Shown one piece after another: positions 6,618 through 12,118 of a stretch of 12,118 nucleotides of DNA (its first letter is position 1; each line of letters starts with the position of its first letter). The notes under the pieces are model-generated. The model worked only from the letters and a program-made list of their open reading frames with translations. It did no database searches and was not told the origin of the DNA. This stretch comes from Desulfobacteraceae bacterium (GTDB taxonomy: Bacteria > Desulfobacterota > DSM-4660 > Desulfatiglandales > Desulfatiglandaceae), in contig DAOWOF010000051.1 of assembly GCA_030642205.1 (NCBI GenBank), positions 1 through 12,118 on the forward strand, given 5' to 3'. Position numbers and translations under genes: made by a program.

Positions 6618-7985
6618 TCAAGATATTATATGTGTTAATGATGTAACCAGACCAAGATATATTACCAGGCTCAAGATATCATTGGAAGTGGTTACAAAAG
6701 GACCTGTTCCCAGGGCTGGATCCACATTGAGTTTATGTAAGGCCAAAGGTATGGCTGAACCGATTACTCCTGCAATAATTATAATCAACATCAAAGTTAA
6801 GGCCAGAATGGCTCCGAATTGATAATCGCTTAACCAAAAACCTGATAGTATACCAAAAATTACTCCACATATTAACCCGTTGATCATGGCCACCCTTAAC
6901 TCCATCCAGAGTCGTTTGCCAATATTCATCAGGCCAATGTCTCCTGTAGCCAAGCCCCTTACAACAACTGTGGCTGCCTGGATTCCTGTATTTCCTCCCA
7001 TGGCCATGACCACAGGGAAAAAAAAGGATATGGTAATAAGCTGTTCTAAGGATGCCTCAAATTTTTTAATTACACCTGCGGCCATAATTCCACCAAAAAG
7101 TCCAGCTATCAGCCAGGGTAATCGCGCTTTGGTTATCTTAAAAACAGACTCCTCGGCTATTTCCTGTGAAAGCACTCCTGCCATAAAAGATATATCTTCA
7201 TCCGTCTCATCTTCAATAACATCAATAATGTCATCATGGGTAATACGACCGACAAGTCTATTCTGATCATCCACAACAGGAATATGTACCAAGTCATATC
7301 TCTTGGCAAGATGGATCACCTCTTCCTGGTCAGCATATGCATAGGCAGAAACTATATTTGGATTCATTATCTGCTTGACTTTTGTTTCAACTGGTTCAAG
7401 GATAAGATCCTTTATGGAAATAACTCCGACCAATCTTTCAAAATTATCAATCACCCAGATATAGTAAAGATTTTCTACTTCCTCTCTCTTTGCCCTGATG
7501 GTCTCAAGGGCATCCTGAATTGTAGCGTCTGCCATTATCGCGACAAATTCCAGGGCCATTATACCGCCAGCCGAATCTTCCGGATAGGGCAAAAGTTTGC
7601 CTAATTCCTCTGATACATCATCATCAACTGCCTCGATTATTCTTTTTGCTCGCTCAGAGGGCAAGTCACCTATTAAATCGGCCGCATCGTCAGAATCAAG
7701 TTCCTGGACAATTTCAGAAATTGACTCGTTGTCAAGGCTTTTTAAAATATTTTCCTGAACTGGTGGCTCTATTTCCACCAGAATATCCCCTGCCCCTTCA
7801 GGCTCCAGTAAGTGAATAATAAAAAGGCGTTTGTCCTTATCCAGATGCTCAATCAGGTCAGCTACATCTGCAGCCCGCATTTCATCAATAATACCTTTAA
7901 GGATTTGATCTTTACCACTGGAAATAAGTTCTTCCACTTTATTTATCAGTTTTTTATCAATTCCTCTTGCTTGTAAAGTTGGCAA
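6618..7985 (-). CDS. mgtE: MgtE family Mg2+ channel/transporter
   Basis: This is a Mg2+-gated Mg2+ channel of the inner membrane, 455 residues and full length. The N-terminal superhelical MgtE_N domain (about 15-130) is followed by the signature PEDSAGGIM (135-143) and paired CBS domains (about 145-258), which sense cytoplasmic Mg2+. A connecting helix leads to five membrane helices (about 287-455). GGNTGIQ (330-336) and the pore-lining Asp in TTSNDIL (D436, matching D432 of the Thermus protein) are present. I read the start as TTG at 7985: CGGAG lies 10 bases upstream and the N-terminal domain needs this extent. Only three bases separate it from the DHH gene, making it the last gene of the thi4 operon. 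No M-box-like leader is visible, as expected for an internal gene. Confidence 0.95.
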   Translation of the reverse strand: MPTLQARGIDKKLINKVEELISSGKDQILKGIIDEMRAADVADLIEHLDKDKRLFIIHLLEPEGAGDILVEIEPPVQENILKSLDNESISEIVQELDSDDAADLIGDLPSERAKRIIEAVDDDVSEELGKLLPYPEDSAGGIMALEFVAIMADATIQDALETIRAKREEVENLYYIWVIDNFERLVGVISIKDLILEPVETKVKQIMNPNIVSAYAYADQEEVIHLAKRYDLVHIPVVDDQNRLVGRITHDDIIDVIEDETDEDISFMAGVLSQEIAEESVFKITKARLPWLIAGLFGGIMAAGVIKKFEASLEQLITISFFFPVVMAMGGNTGIQAATVVVRGLATGDIGLMNIGKRLWMELRVAMINGLICGVIFGILSGFWLSDYQFGAILALTLMLIIIIAGVIGSAIPLALHKLNVDPALGTGPFVTTSNDILSLVIYLGLVTSLTHIIS

Positions 7986-7988
7986 AAT

Positions 7989-9011
7989 CTATAATCTCCG
8001 ATTATTCTTGCAATAAATTTTAAAGGTTTTCAAAATGAACGTTCCTAGTTTTTCCCTATCCTTTTGGTTAATATTTTCCAGTGGTATTTCAGCTCTTGCT
8101 GCACTTCGATGGCCACCGGCAAAACCACCCAGATGCGAAAAAAGATCTTCAGCAATTTTTCCTACATCCTCTTTGAAGGCAGCACTCCTGAAAATGATGA
8201 TTAATTTTTTCTCATATATACCACTTATAATGCTTAATGATACCTCGGCAAGCCTCATAAAAAAATCGGCTATTATTACCAAGGTATCAGGATTATCAAC
8301 TTGGCCCATATCAATCAGGACAGCATCCTTATAGAAGACCAGATGTTCCATTGCCATGCGATAGTTGATTAAGGTTTTTTTGGTTATCTCGGATGATTCT
8401 ATTTTTTTGATAATGTTCATATTGATCAGGGGATATAGATAGCGAAATGCATTAATATCATTAGGCAGGGACTCTCGTACAAAATTATTAGTATCTGTCT
8501 TGATACCGTAAAAGAGGGCGGTTGCTAATTCTGGTGAGGGTTTGATCTTGACCGACCGGAGATATTCGGTAAGGATAGTTGCATTGGCACCATAATTTGG
8601 CTTAATATCAACAAAAAATGCCTTTGATTGTCCCCCTAAAGGATGGTGGTCTATTATAATATCAAACGGTTGTTTTTCAAATTGGGGATGATGATGAGGC
8701 TGTGAATCCAAAAGTGACCATTTGCTGATTTCTTTGGGTTTAAGATGCCGAATATGCTTCAGATCAATCTTAAGAAGTTTTATAAAAGCAAGGTTATCAG
8801 CTCGTTGGATCTTGTTTGTATGGTAGATTGTTATTTTTCGTGCTTTACGCCAATAAAAACGTTTTAGGGCTAAGGCGCTGGATATAGAGTCCGGATCGGC
8901 ATCAATTAAAATTGCCATGGTATCTTCCTGATTTACCACTTCCAATAGCCGCTTACATTTTTCAGCAATAGTAATGGATTTGGAAAAAGGTTGATCCATT
9001 AAAGAAATCAT
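7989..9011 (-). CDS. DHH-family phosphoesterase (NrnA-like)
   Basis: This is a cytoplasmic metal-dependent hydrolase of the DHH/DHHA1 superfamily, whose NrnA-type members cleave short oligonucleotides, pAp or cyclic dinucleotides. Numbered from the start chosen here, motif I is DADPDS (37-42), the DHH motif is IDHHP (120-124), the fourth Asp is in GIKTDTNNF (D173), and the DHHA1 substrate motif is GGFAGGHRSAA (295-305). The His that normally opens motif I (H-x-x-P-D-x-D) is replaced by L35. I prefer ATG at 9011: it forms an ATGA overlap with the thiE stop and has AGAGGA about 8 bases upstream. A longer version from ATG at 9038 (nine more residues) lacks a good ribosome site. The gene lies between thiE and mgtE in one operon. 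Its substrate is unknown. Confidence 0.88.
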   Translation of the reverse strand: MISLMDQPFSKSITIAEKCKRLLEVVNQEDTMAILIDADPDSISSALALKRFYWRKARKITIYHTNKIQRADNLAFIKLLKIDLKHIRHLKPKEISKWSLLDSQPHHHPQFEKQPFDIIIDHHPLGGQSKAFFVDIKPNYGANATILTEYLRSVKIKPSPELATALFYGIKTDTNNFVRESLPNDINAFRYLYPLINMNIIKKIESSEITKKTLINYRMAMEHLVFYKDAVLIDMGQVDNPDTLVIIADFFMRLAEVSLSIISGIYEKKLIIIFRSAAFKEDVGKIAEDLFSHLGGFAGGHRSAARAEIPLENINQKDREKLGTFILKTFKIYCKNNRRL

Positions 9012-9631
9012 ATCAGCATCCTCTTGATTGTTTGACATTGTTTTTCAATATCCGGAGCTAAAAGAATATCCGATATTATTGCAACCCTTGAACAGCCAAC
9101 CTTTTGCAAATCATCAAGATTATTTTTTTTTATGCCGCCAATAGCTATAAATGGAATAGTACAAATAGGCCCGATTTGTGAAATTAAATCCAGTCCTACC
9201 AAAGGCATGGTATCAGTTTTCGTTTTTGTTTGAAAGACTGGACCCACACCTATATAATCAGCGCCAGAGTCAACTGCCTCTCTTACCTGACCAAGAGAAT
9301 GGGTTGAAATACCAATAATTTTGTTCTTCATCATAGGCCTGGCATATTGTATCGGGATATCATCCTGCCCCAAATGTACTCCATCGGCATCAAGTATCAG
9401 GGCAAGATCAATATCATCGTTGACGATAAAAAGAACACCATGCTTGCGTGTCATGGAACGAAGCTTAAAGCCTAATTCCAGCTTTTCTTTCTTGCTCATA
9501 TCTTTTTCTCTGAGTTGTATAAGATCAGCCCCCCCCATGATTTGTGCTTCTACCAACTCAAGAGGATCCCGCTTTCCTAAAAGGCTATTTGCTGTAAAAC
9601 AATATAGCCTTATATCTTCTATGGTTTTCAA
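9008..9631 (-). CDS. thiE: Thiamine-phosphate synthase
   Basis: It joins the pyrimidine diphosphate (HMP-PP) to thiazole phosphate, giving thiamine phosphate. The 207-residue TIM barrel has the family motifs QLREKD (39-44), NDDIDLAL (71-78), DGVHLGQDD (83-91), GISTHS (107-112), DYIGVGPVF (125-133, with TKTKT following) and IGGI (164-167). The start is TTG at 9631: AAAGGA inside the last codons of thi4 sits 11 bases upstream, and no ATG lies nearby that keeps the first strand. It follows thi4 by 8 bases and overlaps the DHH gene's ATG by 4. No other thiamine genes (thiC, thiD, thiL) are in the window, so the pyrimidine branch must be encoded elsewhere. Confidence 0.95.
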   Translation of the reverse strand: MKTIEDIRLYCFTANSLLGKRDPLELVEAQIMGGADLIQLREKDMSKKEKLELGFKLRSMTRKHGVLFIVNDDIDLALILDADGVHLGQDDIPIQYARPMMKNKIIGISTHSLGQVREAVDSGADYIGVGPVFQTKTKTDTMPLVGLDLISQIGPICTIPFIAIGGIKKNNLDDLQKVGCSRVAIISDILLAPDIEKQCQTIKRMLI

Positions 9632-9639
9632 AAGAATAT

Positions 9640-10431
9640 CTATCCTTTAATCTTTTCTATTAAGATGTCAGCAATTTTTTTACCTGATCGCAGCATCCCT
9701 CCAAAAATAGGTCCCATTCGAGGGCCACCAAAGGCATTATTTGCAGCCATACCAGATACATAAAGCCCAGGATAAACTTCACCTGTATTGGCAACAGTAA
9801 ACTCTTCTCCCTTTTCTGCCCAAAGAGGCATTTCCCCTATCACATCACCAGTACGGGTATTTAGTTTTGCATCCATCTTGCGTGTAATAAGATGACAGAT
9901 TTCGGCTGGATGACCAGTTCCATCCACAACAAAGGAGGCTTCAATTCCCAATGGATCAACATGAAGTCCTAATTTTTCCACAGGAGACCAACTAATAACG
10001 AGTCCGCCTACTTTTGGTACTCCATTTTCTTCCCGAAAAAGGACATCTGTTACTTTTATCAGATTAAAAATAACTGTTCCAGCTTTAACACATTTTGAAA
10101 TTATTGTGGAAGTTGCTTCAACGCTATCTGTAGTATAATAACCTTTCTCCCTGGGTTTAAAATTGATTCCCAATTCTTTAATAATATTTAAGGCATCCTC
10201 CTGTAAAGAGATTTCGTTAAACATCATCCCTCCACCCCACATGCCTCCTCCCGGAGCAAGATGCGATTCAAAAATCGAAGTCTTTAACCCCGCCATTCCC
10301 AAATAATAACCCGCAACCATATTTGCGGGACCAGCTCCAACCAAGGCTACATCTACAGTCAAATGAGCACTTATTTTTTCGTAAAAAGAGTCAATAATCG
10401 TTTTTGAAATGGTGACATCTTTTAATTGCAT
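9640..10431 (-). CDS. thi4: Sulfide-dependent thiazole synthase, Thi4 family (His type)
   Basis: Thi4 enzymes convert NAD and glycine plus a sulfur source into ADP-thiazole, the thiazole precursor of thiamine. The 263-residue protein has the dinucleotide-binding motif GAGPANM (32-38), GGGMWGGGMM (61-70), and the C-terminal RMGPIFGGM (238-246). Yeast Thi4 uses an active-site Cys as a suicidal sulfur donor. Here the corresponding position is H157 in GLHVDP, as in the archaeal enzyme of Methanococcus/Methanocaldococcus, which uses free sulfide and Fe(II) and turns over repeatedly. That suits a sulfide-rich anaerobe. The start has AAGGAG about 8 bases upstream. It is the first gene of the operon with thiE, the DHH gene and mgtE. 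I found no TPP riboswitch in the ~600 bases upstream. Confidence 0.95.
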   Translation of the reverse strand: MQLKDVTISKTIIDSFYEKISAHLTVDVALVGAGPANMVAGYYLGMAGLKTSIFESHLAPGGGMWGGGMMFNEISLQEDALNIIKELGINFKPREKGYYTTDSVEATSTIISKCVKAGTVIFNLIKVTDVLFREENGVPKVGGLVISWSPVEKLGLHVDPLGIEASFVVDGTGHPAEICHLITRKMDAKLNTRTGDVIGEMPLWAEKGEEFTVANTGEVYPGLYVSGMAANNAFGGPRMGPIFGGMLRSGKKIADILIEKIKG

Positions 10432-11043
10432 AAATTTGTCTCCTTATAGACTAATTACAATATAATAAATAACGACATATAAATTCCAGAGTTTATTTCC
10501 TGTAGACTACAGAATAATCTTTAAGGTCAATAAATGTATACTATATTGCTCAAATATTCAATGGGAGGGCATATATCTGGATATTTGATATCAGAATCGT
10601 TTTTTGCAAAACATCAAAAATTTTTAAAAAAATACCACTCAGAGTCTCTAAAATGACCGATCATTTTGGGTAATGCCATATTCTGTAGTTGTTTCACGGT
10701 CATTTGCGGCGGCGATTTATGTAGGGGCGGTTAATGAATCACCCCTACGGTGCCGGCCAATATTCCATGGAACAATAGTTCGGACAGTTTTTAGTACTGT
10801 TTAGAAAAGAATGGACAAGAGTATTCTAAGTTGTAAAAATTCTGTTGTGAAGCAAAATTTTCATTTCAACAGGGAGCACTTTATGGAGACAGTAGGTTAT
10901 CTCAGATGTCCAAGGTATCTAAACCTCAGAAAAAATTTTTATCTGACGCAGAAATTGGCGAGATAAGCACAGACTTCGAAAAGACAGTTTTCATTCAGGC
11001 TCTATTTAATCATTTTTCTCAGACATTCTCCAGGAGAATCCAT
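10432..11043. other. Intergenic region between divergent thi4 and cutA, with dyads
   Basis: There is no gene I can support. Near thi4 a 13-base palindrome, CTGTAG-A-CTACAG (10500-10512), could be an operator; a TTGACC on the minus strand (10527-10532) is a possible -35 without a matching -10. A perfect AAAATGA-CCGA-TCATTTT hairpin sits at 10650-10667. A GTAGGGGC-type repeat is listed separately. A 27-codon frame at 10883-10966 follows AGGGAG but has no recognisable content. Confidence 0.5.
10721..10748. repeat. GTAGGGG...CCCCTAC palindromic repeat
   Basis: A 28-base near-perfect palindrome starts GTAGGGGCGG and ends CACCCCTAC, with one mismatch and one G-U pair in the stem. The same general type (GTAGGGGCG...CGCCCCTAC) is a widespread intergenic repeat in many bacterial genomes, from memory. 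Only one copy is present here. Confidence 0.55.
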
Positions 11044-11364
11044 ATGAAAGTATTTATTATCTATGTGACTGTAGGTACTCTTAAAGAAGCTCAAAGAATT
11101 GGTAACCAGCTAGTAAAAGATAGATTGGCGGCCGGTATCAATATCATTGATAATGTGAATTCTATATATTGGTGGAATGATGAAATCAATTATAATCAGG
11201 AAGTGGTTATGATCGCAAAAACAAAAGAATCCCTTATAGAAGAACTAATAGCAACGATTAAATTTATGCATAGTTATGATTGCCCATGTATTCTTCAGTT
11301 ACCAATCGTAAATGGGGATCCTCAATTCCTGGATTGGATTATAAGCGAAACCAAATTTAACTAA
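11044..11364 (+). CDS. cutA: CutA-family protein
   Basis: This is a small trimeric protein of the CutA1 family, historically linked to divalent-metal tolerance but with an unsettled molecular role. From ATG 11044 it has 106 residues, the normal family length, and begins directly with the first beta-strand (KVFIIYVTVGT). Family features seen are NIIDNVNSIYWWNDEI (33-48), E53-V-V-M-I-A-K-T (53-60) and HSYDCP (76-81), ending in FLDWI. AGGAG lies 7 bases before this ATG. The frame stays open upstream to an ATG at 10906, but those 46 residues resemble nothing in CutA and have no good ribosome site, so I reject the longer form. Oddity: the usual P-E after the conserved Tyr is replaced by C80-P-C82. 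It lies just upstream of the rRNA operon with its own spacing and is probably transcribed alone. Confidence 0.88.
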   Translation: MKVFIIYVTVGTLKEAQRIGNQLVKDRLAAGINIIDNVNSIYWWNDEINYNQEVVMIAKTKESLIEELIATIKFMHSYDCPCILQLPIVNGDPQFLDWIISETKFN

Positions 11365-11404
11365 AACAAGAATACCATTAAAAGCAATGAGTTAGTTATT
11401 TTTT
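11358..11404 (+). terminator. Possible weak terminator after cutA
   Basis: TAACTAA (11358-11364, overlapping the stop) pairs with TTAGTTA (11392-11398) and is followed directly by six T bases. The stem is pure 7-bp with a single G-C pair and a 27-base loop, so it would be inefficient. Confidence 0.3.
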
Positions 11405-11447
11405 CAAAAAAGAATGTAATAAAGATGAAATAAGGGTGAAAAAGATG

Positions 11448-11476
11448 TTGACATAGTGAAATGAAAGGCGTAGAAA
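11448..11476 (+). promoter_or_regulatory. rRNA promoter P1 (sigma70-like)
   Basis: A perfect TTGACA (11448-11453) is followed after exactly 17 bases by TAGAAA (11471-11476), four of six matches to the -10 consensus. It lies about 160 bases before the 16S gene, where rRNA promoters are expected. Confidence 0.5.
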
Positions 11477-11507
11477 TATCTTTCATTCGCTTTTGACTGG
11501 AAAGCAG

Positions 11508-11536
11508 TTGACAACGAAGAAATAAATGGATATTAA
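11508..11536 (+). promoter_or_regulatory. rRNA promoter P2 (sigma70-like)
   Basis: A second perfect TTGACA (11508-11513) with a 17-base spacer precedes TATTAA (11531-11536). Tandem promoters of this spacing are typical of rRNA operons, and this one is about 100 bases before the mature 16S 5' end. Confidence 0.55.
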
Positions 11537-11550
11537 TATATGTTCATTTT

Positions 11551-11562
11551 TGCTCTTTGAAA
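11551..11562 (+). promoter_or_regulatory. boxA-like rRNA antitermination site
   Basis: TGCTCTTTGAAA matches the boxA element (TGCTCTTTA-type) of rRNA leaders, which recruits NusB/S10 for antitermination. It sits downstream of both promoters and ~75 bases before 16S, the normal place. Confidence 0.65.
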
Positions 11563-11636
11563 ACTGAATAGTAATGCCGTTCTAGGCCCCTATTTTTAAG
11601 ATTTAAGATAATACAAATTAAGGATTTTCACTATAA

Positions 11637-12118
<482 letters not shown>

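Noticed and set aside
9012..9038. Upstream ATG for the DHH gene
   Set aside because: It lacks a ribosome site and overlaps thiE by 31 bases; the ATGA junction at 9011 is the better start.
10883..10966. Possible 27-aa small protein after AGGGAG
   Set aside because: The sequence shows no recognisable motif and overlaps the non-coding stretch before cutA; chance is likely without conservation evidence.
10906..11043. N-terminal 46-residue extension of CutA
   Set aside because: It makes the protein far longer than the family, matches nothing, and the ATG at 11044 has a well-placed AGGAG.

Overview
The window looks like chromosomal DNA of an anaerobic, sulfide-exposed bacterium, most likely from Desulfobacterota (the former sulfate-reducing Deltaproteobacteria). 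Three things point that way. The first ~480 bases of a 16S rRNA gene lie at the right edge and have a deltaproteobacterial flavour. The thiazole synthase is of the His type, which uses free sulfide. The small palindromic repeats are of a style common in such genomes. The phylum is an inference from memory; aligning the 16S would settle it.

Layout. (1) 1-375 is AT-rich non-coding DNA ending in a perfect 14-bp inverted repeat just before the first gene. (2) 376-3842 (+) is a three-gene cluster with two identical 8-base overlaps: an unrecognised 395-aa protein, a membrane-anchored LonB-type AAA+ ATPase without a protease domain, and a separate S16 (Lon) serine protease with an intact Ser/Lys dyad. 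Together the last two make a split LonB protease. (3) 3888-6197 (-) is a 769-aa fusion of a PLP cysteine synthase with a whole cysteinyl-tRNA synthetase-like domain that has lost both ATP signature motifs (HIGH and KMSKS). (4) 6198-6617 is non-coding, with a structured leader, three copies of a ~23-bp repeat and a terminator-like hairpin. (5) 10431-6618 (-) is a tight operon, thi4 - thiE - DHH phosphoesterase - mgtE. (6) 10432-11043 is non-coding with several hairpins. (7) 11044-11364 (+) is a CutA-family protein. (8) From ~11440 come an rRNA promoter region, a boxA-like antitermination site and the start of 16S rRNA.

How the genes work together. The thiamine operon should make the thiazole moiety from NAD, glycine and sulfide (Thi4) and couple it to the pyrimidine (ThiE). 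The DHH hydrolase and Mg2+ channel in the same transcript may serve nucleotide-phosphate turnover and Mg2+ supply. The Lon-like cluster is probably a membrane quality-control or regulated-proteolysis module, with the first gene as candidate adaptor or substrate. The most unusual items are the cysteine synthase/degenerate CysRS fusion and the split LonB operon, where a one-base shift in an A8 run would rejoin the two halves.
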